A stretch of 64,000 nucleotides of DNA from PALSA-968 sp964387075 (GCA_964387075.1 CAYLVB010000001.1:124001-188000), one strand, 5' to 3'; shown: positions 51,360 through 60,249, counted from the first letter of the stretch. The notes: generated by a model not told the origin, from the sequence alone. Program-made: numbers and translations.

Positions 51360-52220
51360 TTATTTTTTTATTGTCGTGCGCTTTCTTGGTCCGCTTGGCT
51401 TTTTAGCCGGTCCTTTGCTTTCCTCTTCTTTCAGCAAGCTGTCTTTCACTTTCACTGAGCTCAGTGCCAGCTCTTCCGCTTCACCGTGAGAGTCTTTTGT
51501 GCTCTCTTCTTCAGCGGCAGCTTCTTTATCCATCTTACGGTCTGATAATCCTTCAGCAACGGCTTTGCAGATAACATCAATGATGTAATTGATAGAAGTA
51601 CTTGCGTCGTCGTTAGCGGGAATTGGATAGTCAACAACATTTGGATTTGAGTTGGTATCAACGATAGCGAATGTGGGTATGTTCAAACGTTTTGCTTCGG
51701 CAACCGCGATGTGTTCTTTAGAAACGTCTACTAAGAAGATAGCGGCAGGAAGACGGCTAAGATCAGCGATAGAACCGAACTGGATCTCTAATTTAGCGCG
51801 CTCGCGGCTAATGTTCAAACGTTCTTTTTTAGATACGTTGGTAAAAGTACCATCCTTGGTCATTTTATCGATCTGGGCCATCTTGCGGATGGTCTTGCGG
51901 ATGGTAGCGAAGTTGGTAAGCATACCACCGGGCCATCGCTCGGTTACGTAAGGCATGCCAATGTTCTTTACTTTTTCGGCAACGATCTCTTTCGCTTGTT
52001 TTTTGGTAGCCACGAAAAGGATCTTCTTACCCGAACGTGCAATTTGCTTCAGCGCGTTGGCGCTCTCCTCGATCTTCACAACTGTTTTGTTGAGGTCGAT
52101 GATGTGAATGCCGTTCTTTTCGGCAAAAATGTAAGGTGCCATTGCAGGGTTCCATTTGCTGCGCATGTGGCCGAAATGGGCGCCTACTTCTAATAATTCG
52201 TTGAACGAGGTTCTTGACAT
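51360..52220 (-). CDS. rpsB: 30S ribosomal protein S2 with C-terminal extension
   Basis: A 286-residue S2 with the standard opening NELLEVGAHFGHMRSKWNPA and MAPYIFAEKNGIHIIDLNKT, the KKILFVATKKQAKEIV helix and PTFAIVDTNSNPNVVDYPIP. The last about 50 residues (EEESTKDSHGEAEELALSSV, ending KKPSGPRKRTTIKK) extend beyond the usual 230-250-residue protein and are charged and low-complexity, as in other Bacteroidota S2. It binds late on the small subunit and is needed for mRNA binding, perhaps relevant for leaderless and Shine-Dalgarno-poor messages. Confidence 0.98.
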   Translation of the reverse strand: MSRTSFNELLEVGAHFGHMRSKWNPAMAPYIFAEKNGIHIIDLNKTVVKIEESANALKQIARSGKKILFVATKKQAKEIVAEKVKNIGMPYVTERWPGGMLTNFATIRKTIRKMAQIDKMTKDGTFTNVSKKERLNISRERAKLEIQFGSIADLSRLPAAIFLVDVSKEHIAVAEAKRLNIPTFAIVDTNSNPNVVDYPIPANDDASTSINYIIDVICKAVAEGLSDRKMDKEAAAEEESTKDSHGEAEELALSSVKVKDSLLKEEESKGPAKKPSGPRKRTTIKK

Positions 52221-52237
52221 GTTTTTTATATAAAAGA

Positions 52238-52624
52238 TTAACGTTTGCTGAATTGGAAACGACGACGGGCTTTAGAGCGACCGAATTTCTTACGCTCAAC
52301 CATACGGTTATCGCGGGTAAGCAATTTCTCGGGTTTAAAAGTAGCACGCAGGTCGTTGTTGGTCTCTACCAGGGCTTTTGCAATAGCGAGGCGGATAGCT
52401 TGCGCCTGTCCGTTGGTTCCGCCACCCTTTACGTTCACGTTCACGTCGTATTCGTTACGCACGTTAGCGAGGTTCAAGGATTGCTCAACGCAATACTGAA
52501 GTATACCTGTAGCGAAATATTCTTTGAAATCGCGGCCATTTACGGTGATAGTACCTTTACCTTTTGAAAGGTAAACGCGGGCCACTGATGTTTTCCTTCT
52601 TCCTGATTTGTTTAATGTTTCCAT
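52238..52624 (-). CDS. rpsI: 30S ribosomal protein S9
   Basis: 128 residues. RRKTSVARVYLSKGKGTITV, NGRDFKEYF, LRLAIAKAL-like RLAIAKALVETN and the Lys/Arg tail KKFGRSKARRRFQFSKR, whose terminal Lys-Arg reaches the P-site tRNA, identify S9. It lies 8 bases after rplM. Confidence 0.98.
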   Translation of the reverse strand: METLNKSGRRKTSVARVYLSKGKGTITVNGRDFKEYFATGILQYCVEQSLNLANVRNEYDVNVNVKGGGTNGQAQAIRLAIAKALVETNNDLRATFKPEKLLTRDNRMVERKKFGRSKARRRFQFSKR

Positions 52625-52632
52625 GCTCTAGA

Positions 52633-53091
52633 TTAACCTTTGATTTTTTTGATGTCCAGCAACTCGGGTTTCTGCGCTTCGTGCTTGTGCTCGGTGCCCG
52701 CGTAGATGAATACGTTGGTGTTAAGCGTACGACCCAGGCGGCCTTTTGGCAACATACCATGAATGGCGTGGCTCAGGATCTCTGTTGGCTTATTTTTTAA
52801 CAGGGTTTTTGGGGTAGCGATACGCTGACCACCGGGATAACCTGTATAACGTTTGTATTCTTTGTCTTCGGTCTTATTACCGGTAAAACGCACTTTCTCG
52901 GCGTTGATGATGATCACGTTGTCACCTGCATCGTCGTGCGGTGTGTACGAGGTTTTGTGTTTACCACGCAGGATCATAGCCACTTGAGAGGCTAAACGGC
53001 CAACAACCTGGTTCTCGGCGTCAATTAAATACCACTTCTTTTCGGCTTTTGCCGCACTGGTAAATTTGGTTTTGTAACTAATAGCGTCCAC
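52633..53091 (-). CDS. rplM: 50S ribosomal protein L13
   Basis: 152 residues with the L13 core KWYLIDAENQVVGRLASQVA, LRGKHKTSYTPHDDAGDNVI, IINAEKVRFTGNKTEDKEY and HAIHGMLPKGRLGRTLNTNV. First gene of the rplM-rpsI-rpsB-tsf operon and an early assembly protein of the large subunit. Confidence 0.98.
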   Translation of the reverse strand: MDAISYKTKFTSAAKAEKKWYLIDAENQVVGRLASQVAMILRGKHKTSYTPHDDAGDNVIIINAEKVRFTGNKTEDKEYKRYTGYPGGQRIATPKTLLKNKPTEILSHAIHGMLPKGRLGRTLNTNVFIYAGTEHKHEAQKPELLDIKKIKG

Positions 53092-53124
53092 TGTATAAAT
53101 GTTTTAAATTCCCATTAGGGGGTG

Positions 53125-53154
53125 CAAAGATAATACTTTTCTAGTGAGAACAAA
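53125..53154 (-). promoter_or_regulatory. Promoter of the rplM-rpsI-rpsB-tsf operon (TTTG-N18-TATCTTTG)
   Basis: TTTG (53154-53151) and TATCTTTG (53132-53125) with 18 bases between them fit the consensus perfectly. The leader to the rplM ATG is about 30 bases. Confidence 0.65.
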
Positions 53155-53260
53155 AAAATTACCTCTTATTTTCAGAGGTTTTTCGGCGCATAACCTGAGC
53201 TTCTGTAGCCCACTCCCCGGCCCCCTTGCACGTGACAGGGAGGAACAGCCAAATACAAGC

Positions 53261-53286
53261 AAAAAGGCCCGTTTTAGGGCCTTTTT
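53261..53286 (-). terminator. Intrinsic terminator after pckA
   Basis: AAAAAGGCCC (53261-53270) and GGGCCTTTTT (53277-53286) form a perfect stem around GTTTTA, 19 bases after the pckA stop. Confidence 0.85.
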
Positions 53287-53304
53287 GAGTGATTTTGAGG
53301 TATT

Positions 53305-54927
53305 TTATACAGTTACGGCAGCTTTTGGGGCCGCGGCCAGGATGTCCGCGCTGGTGCCGCTCGCGTACTGTTCGAAGTTCTTGATAAAAGAAGAGGCCAG
53401 GTTTTGGGCTGTTTTCTCGAAATCGGCTTTATCGGCCCAGGCATTGCGTGGCTCGAGGATCTCGGCGGGCACACCCGGACAGGATTTTGGAAAATTAAGC
53501 TTAAAGAACGGCGTTGTTCCGTACTCTACTTTGTCCAGTTCCCCGGTCAAAGCGGCGGCTATGAGGGCGCGGGTGTAAGAAAGCTTGATGCGGCTTCCCA
53601 CGCCGTACTTACCTCCTACCCAACCGGTGTTGAGCAGCCATACGTTCACTTTATGTTTCTTTAATTTCTCTCCTAAAAGTGTTGCATATTTCGCGGGGTG
53701 CAGGGGCAAAAATGCCTTACCAAAACAAGCCGAGAAAGTAAGTGTAGGTTCTGTAATGCCCATCTCGGTTCCCGCTACTTTAGCCGTATAACCCGAAATG
53801 AAATGGTACATGGCCTGCTCGGTAGTTAACTTAGAAATGGGAGGCAGAATTCCGTAAGCGTCGCAGGTAAGGAAGAAGATGTTCTTTGGAATATCTCCAA
53901 TCGCCGGGTCAACCGCGTTCTCAATGAAATTAGAAGGATAGCTTACGCGCGTGTTCTCGGTTTTCTTGATATTGCTGTAATCAACCGTCTTTGTTCCTTC
54001 AAAGAAATTGATGTTCTCTAAAAGCGAACCGGATTTGATAGCGTTGAAGATCTGCGGCTCTTTTTCGGCGGTAAGGTCTACGCATTTCGCGTAGCATCCT
54101 CCTTCGAAATTGAATACCGAGTTATCGCTCCAGCCATGCTCATCGTCGCCGATGAGCTTGCGGTTAGGATCAGCGCTTAACGTTGTTTTTCCCGTTCCCG
54201 ACAGACCAAAGAAAATGGCAGTATCATTGGCTTTACCAATGTTTGCCGAGCAGTGCATCGAAAGCACTTTCTTCTCGTGCGGAAGGATGTAATTAAGTAC
54301 AGTGAAGATCGATTTTTTGATCTCGCCCGTATAGCCGGTTCCGCCGATCAGGATCACCTTCTTGGTGAAATTGATGATGGCGAAGTTATGCTGGCGGGTG
54401 CCGTCGGTTTTAGCGTCGGCTTTGAAGCTGGGTACGTTCAAAATAAGCCACTCGTGCTTGAAGTTGGCCAGTTCTTCCTGCTTCGGGCGAAGGAATAAGT
54501 TATAAGCGAAAAGATTGCTCCAGGAATACTCATTTACCACACGGATATTGATGCGGAAAGAAGGATCGGCGCAGGCATAAGCATCGCGCACAAAAACTTC
54601 CCTGCCGGCCAGGTAAGCGTTCATTTTAGCGTGCAGGGCATCGAATTTATCGGACTCAAAACGGTTGTTCACATCCCCCCACCAAACACTGTCCTTGGTA
54701 TTACCATCAACCACAACGAATTTGTCTTTGGGCGAGCGACCGGTGAATTCACCGGTATCAATGGCGAGGGCGCCTGTATCGGTTAAAACGCCCTGTTTAC
54801 GGTCGAGGGTGTCTTTTATAAGTTCCTGGGGACTAAGATTCCAATAAGCGGTAGCTACATTCCCTAATCCAATTGAGCTAAGGTCCTGGTTTGTAGGTTT
54901 GGTTCCAACTTCCTTCATTTCTTGCAA
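53305..54927 (-). CDS. pckA: Phosphoenolpyruvate carboxykinase (ATP)
   Basis: A 540-residue enzyme that turns oxaloacetate and ATP into phosphoenolpyruvate, CO2 and ADP, the entry to gluconeogenesis. It carries the ATP-type markers RSPKDK (64-69), the kinase-1a P-loop GLSGTGKTTL (241-250), DDEHGW (261-266) with the metal-binding Asp, and FEGGCYAKCVDL. Residues ARG-like TRVSYP and GGKYGVGSRI line the active site. Met1 or Met4 (54918) may be the start; both are close to the -7 box. A terminator hairpin for the upstream lipoprotein gene overlaps the promoter region. In a proteolytic organism it would turn amino-acid carbon into sugar. Confidence 0.97.
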   Translation of the reverse strand: MQEMKEVGTKPTNQDLSSIGLGNVATAYWNLSPQELIKDTLDRKQGVLTDTGALAIDTGEFTGRSPKDKFVVVDGNTKDSVWWGDVNNRFESDKFDALHAKMNAYLAGREVFVRDAYACADPSFRINIRVVNEYSWSNLFAYNLFLRPKQEELANFKHEWLILNVPSFKADAKTDGTRQHNFAIINFTKKVILIGGTGYTGEIKKSIFTVLNYILPHEKKVLSMHCSANIGKANDTAIFFGLSGTGKTTLSADPNRKLIGDDEHGWSDNSVFNFEGGCYAKCVDLTAEKEPQIFNAIKSGSLLENINFFEGTKTVDYSNIKKTENTRVSYPSNFIENAVDPAIGDIPKNIFFLTCDAYGILPPISKLTTEQAMYHFISGYTAKVAGTEMGITEPTLTFSACFGKAFLPLHPAKYATLLGEKLKKHKVNVWLLNTGWVGGKYGVGSRIKLSYTRALIAAALTGELDKVEYGTTPFFKLNFPKSCPGVPAEILEPRNAWADKADFEKTAQNLASSFIKNFEQYASGTSADILAAAPKAAVTV

Positions 54928-54940
54928 TTTTATAAGGGGG

Positions 54941-54948
54941 CAAATATA
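54941..54948 (-). promoter_or_regulatory. -7 element (TATATTTG) of pckA, next to a terminator hairpin
   Basis: TATATTTG on the minus strand, 13 bases before the ATG at 54927. The expected -33 position falls inside the hairpin 54952-54979. Confidence 0.5.
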
Positions 54949-54951
54949 AAA

Positions 54952-54979
54952 AAAACAGTCCGCCGAGGCGGACTGTTTT
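54952..54979 (-). terminator. Terminator after the duplicated-domain lipoprotein gene
   Basis: AAAACAGTCCGCC (54952-54964) and GGCGGACTGTTTT (54967-54979) are perfectly complementary with only GA between, opening to CGAG as loop. T-rich sequence follows on the minus strand. It overlaps the pckA promoter region. Confidence 0.75.
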
Positions 54980-54998
54980 CGACGATATTAATCAACAA

Positions 54999-55715
54999 TT
55001 ACCTTCCTTTTTTAACATATCCTTCATTCTCCTTAAAAAACACCATATCTGCATTGGAAACCAGCTTTTTAACCTCCTCTACAAAAACTGTTTGTTCAGC
55101 TATACTAAGCTCTTTAAGAGTTAATAAATAATCCGTCTCTCCTTCTCTGCCCCAGGGACTTACGCTGTAAGCGGGTTTTTTAGGATGTTTTTCGATATAG
55201 GCCTTGATCTTATCGTTGGCCGCCTGGTCTATCCCTGCGCCTTTACTGATAAAACTAATGATCAAACGATACTTTGTATCCGGGTTAATGACCGGGGTGT
55301 CGCCTCCGCCGGTAGCGGTGAGGCTGGCCGATTTCTTACGTACTGGTAGTTTGGAATCTACCTTCACCATTTGTTCTCCGGTAACAAGCTTGTTCACCTC
55401 GTTCACAAAAGCGTAACGCTCATCTTCGGTAAGCTCGTTCAAACCAAAATACATTTTCTTCTCGCCTTCTTTTCCGTTCTCAACAACATTGAAGGCCGGT
55501 TTTTTAGGATGGCTGTTCACATAAGATTCAACCTTCGAGTAGGCAGCGTTATCAATTCCCGAACCTTTACTGATAAAAGTGAGCATAAGCCGGTAGCTGT
55601 TTCGCGAAGCGGAAGAAGAGCTTGAAGAAGCATCTGTCTTCGCGGTCTTTTTAGGGAAGCAGGCTCCCAGGAATACCAATGATAAAAGGCTCATGGCAAG
55701 GGCTAATTTTTTCAT
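54999..55715 (-). CDS. Lipoprotein with two tandem copies of a ~77-residue domain, unknown function
   Basis: Not recognised as a named family. The 238-residue protein has a strong lipoprotein signal (MKKLALAMSLLSLVFLGAC, Cys19, lipobox LGAC), a Ser-rich linker, and two copies of one domain: YRLMLTFISKGSGIDNAAYS with VESYVNSHPKKPAFNVVENG and LTEDERYAFVNEVNKLVTGE; and YRLIISFISKGAGIDQAAND with IKAYIEKHPKKPAYSVSPWG and LSIAEQTVFVEEVKKLVSNA. The shared FISKG.GID and HPKKPA are nearly unchanged, so the tandem copy is under constraint. Domain order (strand, helix, strand, helix) may be a small alpha/beta fold. It is a single gene with its own terminator. Confidence 0.7.
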   Translation of the reverse strand: MKKLALAMSLLSLVFLGACFPKKTAKTDASSSSSSASRNSYRLMLTFISKGSGIDNAAYSKVESYVNSHPKKPAFNVVENGKEGEKKMYFGLNELTEDERYAFVNEVNKLVTGEQMVKVDSKLPVRKKSASLTATGGGDTPVINPDTKYRLIISFISKGAGIDQAANDKIKAYIEKHPKKPAYSVSPWGREGETDYLLTLKELSIAEQTVFVEEVKKLVSNADMVFFKENEGYVKKGR

Positions 55716-55757
55716 AACAAAATTGTTTTTACGAAGGAATCCCTTCGGGATACAAGA

Positions 55758-57248
55758 TTAACTGAAATCATAGATTGTGCCAAATTTATTTTGGGCGTAG
55801 CTCATAAAGTGGTTGAAATTCAGCTTCTCACCCGTTATTTGTTCACACAGTTCCTGCGCTGTAAAATACTTGCCGTGTACATGCACTTTCTTTCGCAGCC
55901 AGGCCAGCAACTCGCTCATATTGCCAGCCTCAATTTGCGCCTCCAGCCCTTTGATCTCCTTCTTTGCCTGTTCAAAGAACTGGGCCGCGTAAAAACTTCC
56001 CAGCGAGTACGTAGGGAAATAACCAAAAGAGCCGTGACTCCAATGCACATCCTGCAAAACGCCCTGCGCATCGTTTGGAACTTCAATACCCAAATACTCC
56101 TTATACTTCGCGTTCCAGTAAGCAGGCAGTTCGTCTACCTTCAATTTATCTTCAAAAATGGCTTTCTCTATCTCGTAGCGTATCATCACATGGAAGTGAT
56201 ACGTAAGCTCATCCGAATTGGTACGTATCAAAGAAGGCTCCACGCGGTTCATCCCTTTAAAGAAAGCTTCCGGTGTAACATCTTTCAGTTCTTCCGGAAA
56301 ATACTGCAGCGCGTGCTTGAAATTACCCTTCCAGTAAGCCAAACTCCTTCCCACATTATTCTCCCAAAGGCGCGACTGCGATTCATGAATTCCCAGCGAG
56401 ATGGCTTCACCCAGCGGCATGCCGTATTGTTCTGACGAAAGTCCCTGTTCATATAAAGCGTGGCCACCCTCATGGATGCAACTCCAGATCATTTCGCTGA
56501 AGTCATTCTCGTTGATACGCGTTGTTACACGCACATCATCCTGGCTTAATGTAGTGGTGAACGGATGCGAAGAGATGTCCTGCCGTCCGCGTTTGAAATC
56601 AAATCCCATTTGCTGCAGGAGCCCCAGGCCGAAATCCCATTGTTTGTCGTGATCGTAGTGGCGGAAGAAGAATGCATTGTCGACTTGCTTCGCGGCCCGG
56701 ATCTTTTTCACGAAAGGAACCAGTTGCTTTCTTACATCGGCAAAAAGCACATCCAGTTCGGCCACCGTGGCCTTTTTCTCGTGAAGGTCCAGTAAAGCGT
56801 TGTAAGGATGCCCTTCATAGCCCAAAAGCTCCGCTTCTTTTTTCTTGAAAACAATGAGTTTTTCGAGATAAGGCGCGAAGATCTTGAAATTGCTTTCTTT
56901 TTTTGCCTGCTGCCAGGCGTTGAAGGCCGCCGAAACGGCGTGACTCATCTCCTCAACAAAAGCGGTGGAATATTTCTTTTGTTTATTGTATTCTTCGCGT
57001 ATAAGCTCTACATTCTTTTTTTCAAGATCGTTCAAGGCTTTACTGCCTTCCAGCGCGCTTAGGATCTTGTTTGTATCCTCACCCGTAAAAAGCTGGTGCG
57101 AGATACCCATGAGGGTGGATAATTGCGAAGCGCGGAATGTTGCCGCTGCCGGCGGGAGATAGGTTTCCTGGTCCCAGGAAAGAACGGCCGCCGAATAAAT
57201 GACATCGGCCACCCGGCGCATGTGGTTTTGCAGGTCTTGGTAAGTCAT
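55758..57248 (-). CDS. Carboxypeptidase Taq, M32 family
   Basis: A 496-residue zinc carboxypeptidase. The active site IHEGGHALYEQGLS has His259, catalytic Glu260 and His263; the third ligand is likely Glu289 in GIHESQSRLWEN, the family signature. Flanking motifs are WDQETYLPPAAATFRASQLS near the N-terminus, TTTLSQDDVRVTTRINENDF, IRTNSDELTYHFHVMIRYEI and HWSHGSFGYFPTYSLGSFYA. There is no signal peptide, so the enzyme works in the cytoplasm, removing C-terminal residues from peptides. Length is normal. It follows the duplicated-domain lipoprotein gene with only 42 bases between them but in one orientation, so the two may be read together. Confidence 0.95.
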   Translation of the reverse strand: MTYQDLQNHMRRVADVIYSAAVLSWDQETYLPPAAATFRASQLSTLMGISHQLFTGEDTNKILSALEGSKALNDLEKKNVELIREEYNKQKKYSTAFVEEMSHAVSAAFNAWQQAKKESNFKIFAPYLEKLIVFKKKEAELLGYEGHPYNALLDLHEKKATVAELDVLFADVRKQLVPFVKKIRAAKQVDNAFFFRHYDHDKQWDFGLGLLQQMGFDFKRGRQDISSHPFTTTLSQDDVRVTTRINENDFSEMIWSCIHEGGHALYEQGLSSEQYGMPLGEAISLGIHESQSRLWENNVGRSLAYWKGNFKHALQYFPEELKDVTPEAFFKGMNRVEPSLIRTNSDELTYHFHVMIRYEIEKAIFEDKLKVDELPAYWNAKYKEYLGIEVPNDAQGVLQDVHWSHGSFGYFPTYSLGSFYAAQFFEQAKKEIKGLEAQIEAGNMSELLAWLRKKVHVHGKYFTAQELCEQITGEKLNFNHFMSYAQNKFGTIYDFS

Positions 57249-57294
57249 GTGCTAAGATAAACACAAAACACAAACGTGCAAGCGCCCCGGCGCA

Positions 57295-57324
57295 CCTCCC
57301 GTCGCGAAATTTCGGGACGGGAGG
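57295..57324. repeat. 30-base near-perfect palindrome (CCTCCCGTCgCGAAATTTCGgGACGGGAGG)
   Basis: Arms 57295-57309 and 57310-57324 are complementary except at one position. It has the core CCGAAATTTCGG with CCCGA/TCGGG-like arms, similar to CCCGATAGCTATCGGG at 45891. It lies just upstream of the M32 gene and downstream of nothing that it obviously terminates. Confidence 0.7.
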
Positions 57325-57341
57325 AGTGTTACAGAATTCCT

Positions 57342-57605
57342 TTAGTGCTTATAGTGGTGGCGGTGCCTTAAGTAGCGGCCGCGAACTTTGGCTTTGTGGT
57401 CCTCGCGGGCTTTCATCATCAATAAAAAGATGAACCCACCAATGAAGAAACAGATACTGAAAATGAACAGTGCGTTGTGCCAGATCGAATCAGTTCCGTG
57501 CGTAGTAAAACTTTCCTGCGCGTTGGCAGCGTTGCTGCAGAGAAGGAGAAGTACAACAGACCAGCGGCCCATTGTTTTGAGGATTTGAATAGATAGTGTT
57601 TCCAT
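57342..57605 (-). CDS. Small signal-peptide/TM protein with His-Arg-rich tail
   Basis: An 87-residue product, or 76 residues if Met12 (57572) is used, which gives a standard signal peptide MGRWSVVLLLLCSNAANAQ. A membrane helix follows (about 48-66, LFIFSICFFIGGFIFLLMMK) and then a short cytoplasmic-type tail rich in basic residues, KAREDHKAKVRGRYLRHRHH. No family recognised. The histidine-rich end could bind metal ions. The gene is short and isolated, so coding status is supported mostly by the signal and helix. Confidence 0.55.
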   Translation of the reverse strand: METLSIQILKTMGRWSVVLLLLCSNAANAQESFTTHGTDSIWHNALFIFSICFFIGGFIFLLMMKAREDHKAKVRGRYLRHRHHYKH

Positions 57606-57756
57606 GACTTGTATTTTTACAGAGAGTTGTATTTGTAAGGCTCTCTTACATATTAGACGTATGGAAACGCGAAAAGTTGCAGCAGAATAGCCAAAATAGG
57701 GAGTTCAATTGGTAAGTGGAGGTATTTTCTCGATAACTGGTAAAACGGGAGATCAG

Positions 57757-57776
57757 ACTAGGTTAAAACACCTAGT
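57757..57776. repeat. Inverted repeat ACTAGGT-TAAAAC-ACCTAGT
   Basis: Perfect 7-bp arms in the 206-base gap downstream of the M14 gene; no T-run, so terminator function is uncertain. The remaining gap shows nothing else I can support. Confidence 0.4.
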
Positions 57777-57811
57777 TCGTTCGCCGACACATTCCGGAAT
57801 TACTCCGCAGA

Positions 57812-60166
57812 TCAGTTTTCTACAATGAGTTTCCGGAAATAAGAACGGCTTCCGGACTGCAGTTTTAGAAGATACGTTCCCGAAGGAAGAGCTCCGGCGT
57901 TCATCTCAAATTCCCTCGCGCCGGCTTTCTTTTCTTCTGAGAAAACTTTTCTTCCTAACAGATCGGTGATGAGGATCGCAAGCGGCTCTTCGCTTTCTTT
58001 TATTTGAACCATGAACTTCCCGTTATTGGGATTGGGATACAAATTAAAGAACGCTTCGTTTTGCGCGGATGGAATTCCGGTTGAGTTCGGATACAATACT
58101 TTCACCTGGATATCGTCAAAATAAAAACCATCGTACTCAACACCTCCATCAGAAACTAGGGTGAAACGCAATTTGATGTTCTGTCCTAAATAAGCTGAAA
58201 GATCGATACGCTCTTTTACCCAATACCGCTGGAACCCATCGTACAAAGGCTGCGCGCTGTCCTGCGCTGAATTGCCCGGGTGCGTATACTTGGCGCACAG
58301 TGGCGTGAAATTAACACCATTCGTACTCGCTTCGATCTGCACGAAGTCCCAATTCTTTTCCAGTTCCCACCGCGCGTAATACTCCAGGTATGCCGCCACA
58401 GCCGTGGTAAGATTGATGTTTGAAACGGTGGTGAATGTTCTGTTCCAGTTCGATCCATAATCGCCACCCGGACTATCGGTCATACTTTTTGTGGGAGACA
58501 CCGCGTAGATCGCGCTTGTTCCCCAGGATGTTCCTGTCCACTGCACTGTCGCACTGCAGTTGTCAGTGAAAATAGTTGTGGGATAACCGTAGGTCCTGGT
58601 AATGGTGTCGCGCAGGATATACCCGCCATTATCTAAACGCAAGACAAATTTAATGAGCGTACCGGGTGTGATGCCTCCAACCAGCGAATAACTGATGGAA
58701 TCGTCCTTTGCCTGCAGCACAGAAAGTCCTGCGTGTACATTTGAAACTCCTACCGCCGAAAAATTGGCGCCGATGGGTGTTACGGAAACCGTGAATGTTC
58801 CGGGCTGAAGTCCCAAACGCTTAATATTATACCTGATGTACCCGCTTTGCTGAATGAAAGGGCCACCTTGGTCGCTCACCTCTGCGTAAACACTTGCCAG
58901 CCTGGCCAGTGTGATATTCTGGCTCATGGTGTTCCTGGCTATGGGCGTGATATTGCTTTGCACAGGCCAAAAGCCATCATCGGTTGTTCCCGCTTCGGGT
59001 GTCATGGAAAAGATCTTGGGTTTACTGCTTTGCTCGCCGTACATCCAGTCATCACTTACGCCGTTGGCATTATACCCAACCGTTTGCATGGCCGAGCCGT
59101 AGGTAAAACCATCGCAGTAGGTCAAGCGCATTCCGTAGTCAATGAAAGTAAGCGAATCGGGCGTATAGGCCGTTGCCGAATAACCGAAAGGCTGCACCAG
59201 CACATTTCCGTAAGTATGATTGTTAAGGGCCAGCAGGAACGTATGCGCGTTACAAAAACGCATGATCATTTTTGTTTCGCGTTCAGAGAAAGCGGCCGTG
59301 CCCCTATAGGTGTCGCTGTTGGTATTAGGTGATGATCCAAAGTTATCGTAGCCCCAGTTGTATCCGTAATTCCGATTAAGGTCAACGCCGAAGGTGCCGT
59401 CGCCGTTGTTAAACCGGTTCTTGCGCCACATACCTCCACCGCCGGGGTTGGTGGTTTGGTTATAGATATATCCATCCGGGTTCACGCAGGGAACAAAATA
59501 CATTTCGAGGTTGTTCACCAGGTACGTGATCTCGGGATCGATCCCGTAATTCTCCAGCAGGTACCACATATAAAAGATCAATTGCGTCAATGATTCCGGT
59601 TCGCGCGCGTGGTGCAGCGATGTATAAAGAATTTGAGGTTCACTTTCAGCAACTCCGGGGTTATCCGAGATCTTTACGAAATACAAGGGCCTGTTCTCGT
59701 AGGTGCGGCCGGTATCAATTTGCTGTCTTACCGTTATAAGGTTAGGGAATTTAGCGGCCATACTGTCTAATACCACCAACAGTTCGTTGTACTTATAGAA
59801 ACCACCCATTGTGCCGAGCGTAAAGTTTGCCGGCGTGCTATACGTTCCGCAACCATTACAGCTTCCTGTGGCCTGCGTTGTTTTTTGAGCGTTCCTATTG
59901 CGTTCGAAGTAATACTTTGCCATATCCGTGATCAAAACCTCGTAAGGCAAGCCGCTTGCCCGGATCAACCCCAATTCTGTATCCGAGAACTCGGAAATAT
60001 ACCAATCGCTCCTTTTTACCTCGCCATGATCTACGATAACTCCGTGCTGCGCCAGTTTCATCAACCCATCCTTGCCGGTCATGATCTTCACGCGATGATA
60101 TTTCTCAACCTGCGCAAAAAAAAGCGTAGAAAGGAAAAAGAAGGAATAAAAAAGAAGTTTTCTCAT
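57812..60166 (-). CDS. M14-family zinc carboxypeptidase, T9SS cargo
   Basis: From Met 60166 the protein has 784 residues with a signal peptide (1-19, LLFYSFFFLSTLFFAQ), a propeptide (about 20-110), the M14 catalytic domain with zinc ligands His186 and Glu189 (in LHHAREPE) and His317 (NNHTYGN), Asn265-Arg266 (VDLNRNYGYNW) and catalytic Glu391 (TPEAGTTDDG), then beta-rich domains (a MAM/jelly-roll-like region with FYFDDIQVKVLY) and a type A T9SS sorting domain (NLYPNPNNGKFMVQIKESEE, ending GSRSYFRKLIVEN). The upstream in-frame ATG at 60232 would add 22 residues before the signal and lies beyond the TATATTTA box, so 60166 is used. It removes C-terminal residues from peptides outside the cell, complementing the M43 protease. 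Confidence 0.92.
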   Translation of the reverse strand: MRKLLFYSFFFLSTLFFAQVEKYHRVKIMTGKDGLMKLAQHGVIVDHGEVKRSDWYISEFSDTELGLIRASGLPYEVLITDMAKYYFERNRNAQKTTQATGSCNGCGTYSTPANFTLGTMGGFYKYNELLVVLDSMAAKFPNLITVRQQIDTGRTYENRPLYFVKISDNPGVAESEPQILYTSLHHAREPESLTQLIFYMWYLLENYGIDPEITYLVNNLEMYFVPCVNPDGYIYNQTTNPGGGGMWRKNRFNNGDGTFGVDLNRNYGYNWGYDNFGSSPNTNSDTYRGTAAFSERETKMIMRFCNAHTFLLALNNHTYGNVLVQPFGYSATAYTPDSLTFIDYGMRLTYCDGFTYGSAMQTVGYNANGVSDDWMYGEQSSKPKIFSMTPEAGTTDDGFWPVQSNITPIARNTMSQNITLARLASVYAEVSDQGGPFIQQSGYIRYNIKRLGLQPGTFTVSVTPIGANFSAVGVSNVHAGLSVLQAKDDSISYSLVGGITPGTLIKFVLRLDNGGYILRDTITRTYGYPTTIFTDNCSATVQWTGTSWGTSAIYAVSPTKSMTDSPGGDYGSNWNRTFTTVSNINLTTAVAAYLEYYARWELEKNWDFVQIEASTNGVNFTPLCAKYTHPGNSAQDSAQPLYDGFQRYWVKERIDLSAYLGQNIKLRFTLVSDGGVEYDGFYFDDIQVKVLYPNSTGIPSAQNEAFFNLYPNPNNGKFMVQIKESEEPLAILITDLLGRKVFSEEKKAGAREFEMNAGALPSGTYLLKLQSGSRSYFRKLIVEN

Positions 60167-60180
60167 GAGATAGCTTTCAG

Positions 60181-60188
60181 TAAATATA
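60181..60188 (-). promoter_or_regulatory. -7 element (TATATTTA) of the M14 gene
   Basis: TATATTTA on the minus strand, 14 bases before the chosen ATG at 60166. It rules against the upstream ATG at 60232. No clear -33 box. Confidence 0.4.
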
Positions 60189-60249
60189 AGGTCTTTGCAT
60201 GAAAAGAAACATGAATTTATACCAATGGCCAACTGCGACTAACGAATGG

